DNA of 64,000 nucleotides from Prauserella cavernicola (lineage in GTDB: Bacteria > Actinomycetota > Actinomycetes > Mycobacteriales > Pseudonocardiaceae). The position numbers and the translations under genes were made by a program. Numbering within the stretch: position 1 is the stretch's first letter; the number at the start of each line of letters is the position of its first letter. Positions 54,667 through 64,000 of the stretch are shown here, piece after piece. The notes beneath the pieces are model-generated. The model ran no database searches, was not told the DNA's origin, and saw only the letters and a program-made list of their open reading frames with translations. The stretch lies in contig NZ_JAENJH010000003.1 in the NCBI RefSeq assembly GCF_016595675.1, forward strand, positions 1 through 64,000, written 5' to 3'.

Positions 54667-55628
54667 CTTCCTTCGGTATCGGCCTCGGTCAGGGCACGCA
54701 CCCTGGCGAGGCGGGCGAGCCACCGTTGCCGGGTCTCGTCGTCGGCGGCCACGTCGGCGACGAGGTCCGGTTCCGGCGCGCGGGCCGGCACCGGGAGAGA
54801 GCCGTCCACAGCGGACAGTGAGCCGGTCGTGACGTCCCCGGTCAGCAGCGACATCGTGCCCAGTCCGCACGCGAACTCGAGCGACGGCAGGGCCCCGGCG
54901 AGTGCCAGCTCGGCGGCGAGGCCGACGCTGCTCTCCACCGCGGACGACACCACACACGGCAATCCGCACGCTTCGGCCACGCGCAGCGCACGTCGCACCC
55001 CACCCAGCGGCGCCACCTTGAGCACGGCGACGTCGGCCGCCTCCGCGACCGCGATCCGCAGCGGATCCTCGGCCCGCCGGATCGACTCGTCGGCCGCGAC
55101 GCGCACGTCGACCTTGCGCCGCACCCTGGCCAGCTCGTCGATAGACGGGCACGGCTGCTCGACGTACTCCAGCCCGCCCGCGGCGCGGCCCAGCTCGCCG
55201 ATGGCCGCGACGGCCATGTCCACGTCCCAGGCGGCGTTGGCGTCAACGCGGATCGCCCCGCCCGGACCCAGCGCCTCGCGCACGGCGGCCACGCGTTCAC
55301 AATCGTCCACAAGCGACGATCGTGGATCGGCGACCTTCACCTTCGCCGTGCGGCAGCCAGACGCCGCGACGAGTTCATGTGCCCGCTCCGGCGACACCAC
55401 CGGCACGGTGGCGTTCACCTCGACGCGATCGCGCACCGGCTCGGGCCAGCCCCGCTCGCTCGCCTCGACGGCGGCCGCGAGCCACGGCACGCACTCGGCG
55501 TCCGAATAGTCCAGGAACGGGCAGAACTCTCCCCACCCTGCGGGGCCGCGAAGCAACACGCCCTCGCGGACGGTGATGCCCCGGAACCGCGTTCGCAGTG
55601 GGATGGCGTAGACGTGCTCGGCTGTCAC
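54663..55628 (-). CDS. menC: o-Succinylbenzoate synthase
   Basis: This 321-residue enolase-superfamily enzyme forms o-succinylbenzoate in menaquinone synthesis. It shows the AKVKVADP segment with the catalytic Lys, the metal ligands in RVDANAAWD, EYVEQPCPS and VAADESI, and the second Lys in AVLKVAPLGG. The N-terminus ITVREGVLLRGPAGWGEFCPFLDY fits MenC of actinobacteria. The GTG at 55628 gives the normal length. It ends over the stop of the converging hydroxylase gene by four bases. Other men genes are not in the window. Confidence 0.88.
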   Translation of the reverse strand: MTAEHVYAIPLRTRFRGITVREGVLLRGPAGWGEFCPFLDYSDAECVPWLAAAVEASERGWPEPVRDRVEVNATVPVVSPERAHELVAASGCRTAKVKVADPRSSLVDDCERVAAVREALGPGGAIRVDANAAWDVDMAVAAIGELGRAAGGLEYVEQPCPSIDELARVRRKVDVRVAADESIRRAEDPLRIAVAEAADVAVLKVAPLGGVRRALRVAEACGLPCVVSSAVESSVGLAAELALAGALPSLEFACGLGTMSLLTGDVTTGSLSAVDGSLPVPARAPEPDLVADVAADDETRQRWLARLARVRALTEADTEGS

Positions 55629-55719
55629 ACCTTCATAGTCTCGTCCTTCCTTCGGGTTTCGGCACGGACGGGGCAGGGGTAGCCCTGAACCAGAGCGACG
55701 TGCGAGAGGAGTGATGAAC

Positions 55720-56292
55720 GTGGCCGACACGCTGACCGGCCGGAGGGTCGCCTTCGTGGTGGCCCCGGAAGGTACCGAGCAGGTCGAGCTGACCGAGCCC
55801 TGGAAGGCCGTCAAGGACGCAGGCGGACAGCCGGAGTTGATCTCCTACCAGCCGGGAAGCATCCAGGCGTTCCATCACCTGGACAAGGCTGACACCTTCC
55901 CCGTCGACAAGATCGTCGGCGAGGCATCGGTGGACGACTACGACGGGCTCGTCCTCCCCGGCGGTGTCGCCAATCCCGACCAGCTCCGCACCAATCCTGA
56001 CACCGTGCGCTTCATCCGCGAGTTCTTCGTCGAACAGAAGCCGGTCGCGGTGATCTGCCACGGTCCGTGGACGCTCGTCGAGGCCGACGTCGTACGCGGC
56101 CGTCGGATCACCTCGTGGCCCAGTCTGCAGACCGATCTGCGCAACGCCGGCGCCGAGTGGGTCGACGAGGAGGTCGTGGTGGACCAGGGCCTCGTCTCGA
56201 GCCGCAACCCCGACGACCTGCCCGCCTTCTGCGACAAGCTCGTGGAGGAGATCTCGGAGGGCGCCCACGCGGGCCAGTCCCGCAGTGCCTGA
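55720..56292 (+). CDS. DJ-1/PfpI family protein
   Basis: This 190-residue protein belongs to the PfpI/DJ-1 family: RRVAFVVAPEGTEQVELTEPWKAVKDAGG, DYDGLVLPGGVANPD, and the nucleophile region VAVICHGPWTLVEADVV with Cys before His. Members act as deglycases, chaperones or proteases in stress. The GTG at 55720 has GAGAGGAG nine bases upstream and gives the sequence VADTLTGRR, like homologues; upstream ATG and GTG codons (55714, 55711) are too near that site. It is divergent from menC. Confidence 0.85.
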   Translation: MADTLTGRRVAFVVAPEGTEQVELTEPWKAVKDAGGQPELISYQPGSIQAFHHLDKADTFPVDKIVGEASVDDYDGLVLPGGVANPDQLRTNPDTVRFIREFFVEQKPVAVICHGPWTLVEADVVRGRRITSWPSLQTDLRNAGAEWVDEEVVVDQGLVSSRNPDDLPAFCDKLVEEISEGAHAGQSRSA

Positions 56293-56310
56293 GCGGCGGT
56301 CCTCGCGAAC

Positions 56311-57234
56311 CTAACGTCCGCGCCCGCCATTCGAGTCGCCCGGCGACGCCTCGCGCGCACGTGTCTTCCCGGCCAGCGCGATGGCGTCGCCGGGCGCTTT
56401 CACTTTCATGTCGTTGTCGAAGTAGACGAAGACGTCCCGTGCCTTCCGGTCGGCCGGCGCCGCGACCGTGTGTTCGGTACGCGGCGTCCTGCCCTCGTGC
56501 CAGCTTCTGACCTTGCTCGCCCAGTCGTCCAGCGCGGTGTCGGTGTAGCCGCTGGCGTACAGCTCCTGGTCGCCGTGCAACCGCACGTACACGAAGTCGG
56601 ACGTGAGGTCCTCCAGGTGCGGCCAGGTGTCCGCGGTGTCGGCCACGACCAGCGCGATGTCGTGCTCCCGCAACAACTCCACGGCCTCGGCATCGGCGAA
56701 ACTCGGATGCCGTACCTCGAGCGCGTGCCGTAGCGGCCGGTCCCGGGGCACTCGCAGATAAGGGTCGGACTTCAGTTTGTCGTCGTGCCGCCTGCCCAGT
56801 TCGGCGGCCTCCGCCGTGCCACGCGGCAGCAGCTCGAAGAAGCTCGCGAGCCTGTGGGGATCGAAACGCAGCCGTGGCGGCAGTTGCCACAGCACCGGGC
56901 CCAGCTTGTGTTCCAGCGCCAGAACACCGGAAGCGAAGAAGTTCGCCAGCGCGGACTCCACGTCGCGCAGCTGCTTCATGTGCGTGATGAAACGGCCGCC
57001 CTTGACGGAAAAGCAGAAATCGTCCGGCGTCTGCTCGAACCAGCCGCGATAGCGCTCGGGCCGCTGCAGCGAGTAGAAGGAACCGTTGATCTCCACGGAG
57101 TTCACTTGCCGGGACAGGTACTCCAGTTCCCGCCGCTGAGCCAGGCCCTTCGGATAGAAGGCCCCGCGCCACGGCGGATACAGCCAGCCCGACGTGCCGA
57201 TGCGGATCTGCTTGCCCTGGACCGGAATCGCCAC
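56311..57234 (-). CDS. DUF72 family protein
   Basis: This 307-residue protein has the DUF72 TIM-barrel-like pattern: RIGTSGWLYPPWRGAFYPKGL, VNSVEINGSFYSL, FCFSVKGGRFITHMKQL, GPVLWQLPPRLRFD, ALEVRHPSF, YVRLHGDQELYASGYTDTAL and VFVYFDNDMKVKAPGDAI. The family is common (YecE-like) but its reaction is unknown. The GTG at 57234 lies immediately after GGGAGG, closer than usual. The end lies 19 bases from the converging PfpI gene. Confidence 0.85.
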   Translation of the reverse strand: MAIPVQGKQIRIGTSGWLYPPWRGAFYPKGLAQRRELEYLSRQVNSVEINGSFYSLQRPERYRGWFEQTPDDFCFSVKGGRFITHMKQLRDVESALANFFASGVLALEHKLGPVLWQLPPRLRFDPHRLASFFELLPRGTAEAAELGRRHDDKLKSDPYLRVPRDRPLRHALEVRHPSFADAEAVELLREHDIALVVADTADTWPHLEDLTSDFVYVRLHGDQELYASGYTDTALDDWASKVRSWHEGRTPRTEHTVAAPADRKARDVFVYFDNDMKVKAPGDAIALAGKTRAREASPGDSNGGRGR

Positions 57235-57288
57235 CTCCCGGCTTGCGGAGACCTTTCAACCAGCGTGGCACGGCGCCGAGAGCCTCGC

Positions 57289-58059
57289 TCAGTCCCACCA
57301 GAACGACCAGAGTCGGCGGCCGGTGAGCCCGGCGGCGAACTCGCGCAGGCTACCTGGCTGTTCGGTGAAGTTGCCGATACAGAAGGCGCGGTGCTCGGCG
57401 GCGACGGTGAGCGCCCTGTCCTTGCTCTTGGGCGGCGCGGCGACGGACAGGTCGATCGTGTCGAAACCGAGCGAGATCAGCACTGCTCCGAACCGGTCCT
57501 CCCAGCTGCGCAGTACCGCCGAGATCGCGGCCACCTGGTCGGTCATGGTGGCCATGCCCTGCCAGCCGAGTACCGCGGGAACGTCGGAGGGCCTCGGCGA
57601 CTCGACGATGCCGAGCCTGTAGTCGCCGCGCGCCGCGAGGATCGAGCCCGTGTTGCCGGCCTCGGCGATCGGATCCGCGCGCCTAGGCGACTTGCGGGCG
57701 AGCCCGGGAAAGACACCGTCGTCGAACGGATGCAGGCACGCGCCCTCGCAGCACGGTTCGGCCCACCAGCCCGTGAGCGCCTGCTCCACGTCGACGTCGT
57801 CGATCCCGTCGGCCGCAGGCGGGAGCCAGCCCCGGTCGTCGATCCAGTCCTCGCCCGTCAGTTCGAAGCGTGGATCGCGGGGGATGAGCACCGGCCAGCG
57901 GCCAGTTCGCGGATACGCCGCCACGCAGGCCAGGTAGAGAGTGGCGTCGGCGATCGGTTCGTCCGACACCCAGAGGTCGTTGTGCATCCGGCCTGCGGGC
58001 AAGGTCAGGTCGGGCGTGGGGTGGATCGGTCGGCGTGAGCGGAACTGGACGACGGTCAT
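57289..58059 (-). CDS. DUF4253 family protein
   Basis: This 256-residue protein contains ATLYLACVAAYPRTGRWPVLIPRD and a C-terminal half PSDVPAVLGWQGMATMTDQVAAISAVLRSWEDRFGAVLISLGFDTIDLSVAAPP (quoted for its position, residues about 150-205), ending LTGRRLWSFWWD. The Trp-rich end WxFWWD and the GADLISLGFDT-like strand mark DUF4253, whose function is unknown. The ATG at 58059 has GGAGGGG upstream. It shares orientation with the DUF72 gene, 54 bases downstream. Confidence 0.78.
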   Translation of the reverse strand: MTVVQFRSRRPIHPTPDLTLPAGRMHNDLWVSDEPIADATLYLACVAAYPRTGRWPVLIPRDPRFELTGEDWIDDRGWLPPAADGIDDVDVEQALTGWWAEPCCEGACLHPFDDGVFPGLARKSPRRADPIAEAGNTGSILAARGDYRLGIVESPRPSDVPAVLGWQGMATMTDQVAAISAVLRSWEDRFGAVLISLGFDTIDLSVAAPPKSKDRALTVAAEHRAFCIGNFTEQPGSLREFAAGLTGRRLWSFWWD

Positions 58060-58205
58060 GGCAACCCCTCCGAACTGGCGGTCTTCAACTTCTTCGAACA
58101 CTAGTTCGAGGGTCTGACATTTTCGGCGGGAGAGCGCGTGCTCGCGCCGGGTTCACTCGCGTGGGGGAATGACGGATCCGAGTGCGGTCTGGTTACTTGT
58201 CAGTA

Positions 58206-58223
58206 GGCTACTCAAAAGTAGTC
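58206..58223. promoter_or_regulatory. Inverted repeat before the secreted SGNH hydrolase gene
   Basis: CTACT and AGTAG arms (58208-58212 and 58217-58221) flank CAAA; the flanking bases extend the symmetry weakly (ggctact/agtagtc). It is 27 bases before the start codon, a fit for an operator of a short-footprint regulator. The region is clearly less G+C-rich than neighbouring DNA. Confidence 0.4.
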
Positions 58224-58248
58224 GGCCGCTCACCGTCGAGGAGGCCCC

Positions 58249-59127
58249 ATGCGCCGGGTCGTGGCTGCTGTCCTGTCCGCGCTCATCGCCGTACTGCTCG
58301 CCACGCCTGTCGTCAACGCCGAAACCACGGTTTCACGGGACTCGCAGGCCGCGTACTCATCCTACGTCGCACTCGGCGACTCCTACACCTCGGGCACGCT
58401 CATTCCGAACCAGGTCAACCTCCCCTGCACGCGCTCGGACCGCAACTACCCGTCGCTGGTCACGCAGGCCATCCAGCCCGCCGAGTTCACCGACGCCAGT
58501 TGCGGAGGCGCGACCACCGACGACATGACCCGTCCGCAATGGGGTATCGCCAACCGGCCCCAGTTCGACGCGCTGCGACCCGACACCGACCTCGTGACCG
58601 TGGGCATCGGCGGCAACGACGTCCCGTTCATCGAGGTGGTCGCCACCTGCGCGGCGTTGAGCGTCACCAACCCGAAGGCCGCGCCCTGTCAGGACCACTA
58701 CAACGCGTCGGGCACCGACGGCCTCGTGGAGAAGGTGCGCGCGGTCGGGCCCAAGGTCGCCGGGGTGCTCGAAGGGATCAAGCAGCGCTCACCCGAGGCG
58801 CACGTCGCGCTGGTCGGCTACCCCAGCCTGCTGCCCGAGTCGGGAGACAGCTGCTGGCCGATCGTGCCGATCGCCGCCGGCGACGCGCCGTACCTGCGCG
58901 ACATCACCAAGCTGCTCAACCAGGTGCTCGCTGAGCAGGCGGCCGCGCACGGCGTCACCTACGTCGACACCTACACCAGCAGCGTCGGCCACGACATGTG
59001 CGCGCCACGGGGCGAGCGGTGGGTCGAGGGCATCCTGCTGGGCTCGCCCGCGGCGCCGGTGCACCCCAACGCCCTCGGTGCCGAGAACCAGGCCGAGCAG
59101 GTGCTGGCGACGCTCGGCGCCCAATGA
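58249..59127 (+). CDS. Secreted SGNH/GDSL hydrolase (lipase/esterase)
   Basis: This 292-residue protein starts with a signal peptide (RRVVAAVLSALIAVLLATPVVNA, residues 2-24) followed by the SGNH blocks: YVALGDSYTSG, SCGGATTDD, IGGNDVPF and VHPNALGAENQAEQ. Cysteine pairs (NLPCTRSDRNYPS; CAALSVTNPKAAPCQ; DSCW...DMCAPRGERWV) suggest three disulfides, as in Streptomyces extracellular esterases. It should act outside the cell on lipids or esters. It converges on XPB with a six-base gap. Confidence 0.9.
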   Translation: MRRVVAAVLSALIAVLLATPVVNAETTVSRDSQAAYSSYVALGDSYTSGTLIPNQVNLPCTRSDRNYPSLVTQAIQPAEFTDASCGGATTDDMTRPQWGIANRPQFDALRPDTDLVTVGIGGNDVPFIEVVATCAALSVTNPKAAPCQDHYNASGTDGLVEKVRAVGPKVAGVLEGIKQRSPEAHVALVGYPSLLPESGDSCWPIVPIAAGDAPYLRDITKLLNQVLAEQAAAHGVTYVDTYTSSVGHDMCAPRGERWVEGILLGSPAAPVHPNALGAENQAEQVLATLGAQ

Positions 59128-59133
59128 GCCGGG

Positions 59134-60780
59134 CTACAGCGGACGCAGCAGGTCGTCGGCGTCGATGATCCGGTAGGCGTAGCCCTGCTCAGCCAGGAAC
59201 CGCTGCCGGTGCGCGGCGTACTCGGTGTCGAGGGTGTCGCGCGAGACCACCGAGTAGAAGTGCGCCTGACGGCCGTCCTCCTTGGGGCGGAGCAACCTGC
59301 CGAGCCGCTGGGCCTCCTCCTGACGGGAGCCGAACGTGCCCGACACCTGGATCGCGACGGAGGCCTCGGGGAGATCGATCGAGAAGTTGGCGACCTTGGA
59401 CACGACGAGCTTGTCGATCTCGCCCTTGCGGAAGGCGTCGAAGAGTGCTTCGCGCTCCTTGTTCTTGGTGGAGCCCTGGATGACGGGCGCGTCGAGTTCG
59501 GCGCCGAGCTCCTCCAGCTGATCGAGGTAGGCGCCGATCACCAGCGTCGGCTCACCGGCATGCTTGTCCACAATGGACTTGATGACCCCGATCTTGGTGT
59601 GGGCCGTGGACGCGAGCTTGTAGCGCTCGTCGCTGTCCGCGGTGGCGTAGGTCAGACGCTCCGAGTCGGTCAGCGTCACGCGCACCTCGACACAGTCGGC
59701 CGGCGCGATCCAGCCCTGCGCCTCGATGTCGCGCCACGGCACGTCGTAGCGCTTCGGCCCGATCAGCGAGAAGACGTCGCCCTCGCGGCCGTCCTCGCGC
59801 ACGAGCGTCGCCGTGAGCCCCAGCCTGCGGCGGGACTGCAGGTCCGCCGTCATGCGGAACACCGGAGCGGGCAGCAGATGCACCTCGTCGTACACGACCA
59901 GGCCCCAGTCCCGGGAGTCGAACAGCTCCAGGTGCCGGTACTCGCCCTTGCTCTTGCGCGTGATCACCTGGTAGGTGGCGATGGTGACCGGCCGAATCTC
60001 CTTCTTCTCCCCGGAGTACTCGCCGATCTCCTCCTCCGTGAGCGACGTCCTGGCGATGAGCTCACGCTTCCATTGCCTGCCCGCGACCGTGTTGGTCACC
60101 AGGATCAGTGTGGTCGCCTCTGCGCGCGCCATCGCCGCCGCACCCACGAGCGTCTTGCCCGCGCCACACGGCAGCACGACCACGCCGGAACCACCCGCCC
60201 AGAACGCCTCCGCGGCCTGGCGCTGGTACTGCCGCAGCGACCAGCCGTCCTCCCGCATCGAGATCGGGTGGGCCTCGCCGTCGACGTAGCCCGCGACGTC
60301 CTCAGCGGGCCAGCCGACCTTGAGCAGGACCTGCTTGAGCCTGCCCCGCTCGGACGGGTGCACGACCACGGTGTCGTCGTCGACCCGCGCACCCAGCATC
60401 GGGTTGATCTTCTTGTTGCGCAGCACCTCTTCCAGCACCGCCCGGTCGGTCGTCGCCATCACGAGACCGTGCGCGGGGTGGTTCTGGATCTGCAGCCTGC
60501 CGAAGCGACCCATCGTGTCGACGACGTCGATCAGCAGCGGCTGAGGCACCGGGAAGCGGGAGTAGGACGTGAGGGCGTCCACCACCTGCTCGGCGTCGTG
60601 CCCCGCGGCGCGCGCGTTCCACAGCGCCAGCGGCGTGACCCGGTAGGTGTGGACGTGCTCGGGCGCGCGCTCCAGTTCGGCGAACGGCGCGATCGCGATG
60701 CGGGCGTCGTTCGCGCGCTCGTGGTCGACCTCGAGCAGCACGGTCTTGTCCGACTGGACGATCAAGGGGCCATCACTCAC
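59134..60780 (-). CDS. DNA helicase XPB (superfamily 2)
   Basis: This 548-residue helicase resembles mycobacterial and eukaryotic XPB. The N-terminal half has the damage-recognition-like region, then Walker A LPCGAGKTLVG (GAGKT at 206-210), VTNTVAGRQWKREL, Walker B VVYDEVHLLPA (DEVH), the RED motif LVREDGREGD, and the C-terminal motif VI SRQEEAQRLGRLLRPK. It unwinds DNA in a 3'-5' direction and takes part in repair. The GTG start lies right after AAAGGAGGGC. The gene is divergent from the sensor kinase. Confidence 0.93.
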   Translation of the reverse strand: MSDGPLIVQSDKTVLLEVDHERANDARIAIAPFAELERAPEHVHTYRVTPLALWNARAAGHDAEQVVDALTSYSRFPVPQPLLIDVVDTMGRFGRLQIQNHPAHGLVMATTDRAVLEEVLRNKKINPMLGARVDDDTVVVHPSERGRLKQVLLKVGWPAEDVAGYVDGEAHPISMREDGWSLRQYQRQAAEAFWAGGSGVVVLPCGAGKTLVGAAAMARAEATTLILVTNTVAGRQWKRELIARTSLTEEEIGEYSGEKKEIRPVTIATYQVITRKSKGEYRHLELFDSRDWGLVVYDEVHLLPAPVFRMTADLQSRRRLGLTATLVREDGREGDVFSLIGPKRYDVPWRDIEAQGWIAPADCVEVRVTLTDSERLTYATADSDERYKLASTAHTKIGVIKSIVDKHAGEPTLVIGAYLDQLEELGAELDAPVIQGSTKNKEREALFDAFRKGEIDKLVVSKVANFSIDLPEASVAIQVSGTFGSRQEEAQRLGRLLRPKEDGRQAHFYSVVSRDTLDTEYAAHRQRFLAEQGYAYRIIDADDLLRPL

Positions 60781-61010
60781 GCCCTCCTTTATACGTTCCT
60801 CCTCCGACGAAACTCACGGCCCTGTGCGAGCGTGGTCCCTCTCACCTGGCGAGAGAGATTTTCCGGCGTGCTGGTGATCGGGGCGGGCGAACCAATACCA
60901 TCGCCGGGCGGCCCCTGTCGGGGCTGCGGGCCGTCTGCGGCCGGCGAGAGTGCCGCTACCCTCCAGTGGTTTCTCGGGGACCAGCCCCACAGGTGTGCAA
61001 AGGAAGCCAG

Positions 61011-63767
<2,757 letters not shown>

Positions 63768-64000
63768 TCAGTGCGGCCGGAGCCCGTCGAGGATGATGTT
63801 GAGCGTGCGGCCCCGCAGCGAGACGTCGGCGGTCCACGTTGTCGCCTGTGTGGCGCCGATGAGCAGCGCGATCACCTCGTCGACGCCGACGTCGGAGCGC
63901 ACGGCTCCGGCGCGTTGAGCCCGGTCGAGCAGCACGCCCAGTGACCCGCGCACGTCCTGGTCGTCCGTGGCCGACGCCGCGAGAGCCTCGGTGAGCGCCT
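63768..64000 (-). CDS. TetR family regulator, C-terminal part (cut by window end)
   Basis: The visible C-terminal 77 residues read ALTEALAASATDDQDVRGSL, then GVLLDRAQRAGAVRSDVGVD, and EVIALLIGATQATTWTADVS. This is the ligand-binding domain end typical of TetR regulators of the SbtR/PsrA-like subgroup (LLDRAQxAGxVRxDVxxDEV). The DNA-binding start lies beyond position 64000. It converges on the sensor-kinase gene at its end and is not part of that gene's operon. Confidence 0.75.
   Translation of the reverse strand, partial: ALTEALAASATDDQDVRGSLGVLLDRAQRAGAVRSDVGVDEVIALLIGATQATTWTADVSLRGRTLNIILDGLRPH

Overview
The window is a chromosomal segment of a very high-G+C actinomycete. Codon bias, many GTG and TTG starts, a dinB/DUF664 mycothiol-transferase-type protein, DUF3263 and DUF3159 genes, a DasR regulator and a lone GroEL2 with CIRCE operators all point to Actinobacteria. 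The mix of an ectABCD cluster with short intergenic palindromes suggests Pseudonocardiaceae (Amycolatopsis/Saccharomonospora type); the family assignment is inference. No rRNA, tRNA, CRISPR array or intact insertion sequence was seen. Gene density is high and nearly everything is chromosomal core or ordinary accessory content.

Layout. 0.2-4.2 kb: a NarL-type two-component system, preceded by an 11-bp tandem repeat, and an MMPL exporter. 4.2-6.8 kb: a VOC protein, then a MarR regulator divergent from an mhqO-like dioxygenase and an mhqD-like hydrolase. 6.8-9.5 kb: two overlapping small zinc-ribbon proteins, an Abi-alpha family protein and a DUF445 membrane protein. 9.5-16 kb: small metabolic and regulatory genes (PPOX/hydrolase pair with divergent HxlR, VOC, DinB, cupin, GlxA-type AraC regulator, HhH-GPD protein, secreted GDPD with a lamin-tail domain). 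16.2-19.6 kb: ectA-ectB-ectC-ectD for ectoine and 5-hydroxyectoine, with a strong hairpin between ectC and ectD. 19.8-24 kb: a nucleotidyltransferase-like protein with an unknown partner, an OmpA/BON pair, an SGNH hydrolase and a DUF3159 membrane protein. 24.1-27 kb: an aminosugar unit (BadF-type kinase plus SIS protein) divergent from dasR, with a dre-type operator between them.

28-52 kb holds a block whose order resembles the Mycobacterium tuberculosis Rv0414c-Rv0440 region: thiE, riboswitch-thiO-thiS-thiG, MarR, ion channel, thiD, NTF2-like protein, PstS-like protein, second thiD, riboswitch-thiC, HtrA-like protease, def, DUF3263, LytR_C (VirR-like), a degenerate tandem-repeat array, CDC48-like ATPase, pssA, psd, moeA, two AIM24 paralogs, a cold-shock protein, a Ser/Thr kinase and groEL2. 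Two TPP riboswitches tie the two thiamin arms together. 52-64 kb: PspC, an orphan molybdenum hydroxylase large subunit, menC, a PfpI protein, DUF72, DUF4253, a secreted SGNH hydrolase, XPB helicase, a large conservon-type sensor kinase without its usual partners, and a TetR gene cut by the window edge.

The best candidates for undescribed biology are the overlapping zinc-ribbon genes beside Abi-alpha (about 7-8.2 kb) and the translationally coupled DUF6932-like nucleotidyltransferase plus unknown protein (about 19.8-21.2 kb). All functions are read from sequence motifs and remembered family features; no database search was possible.
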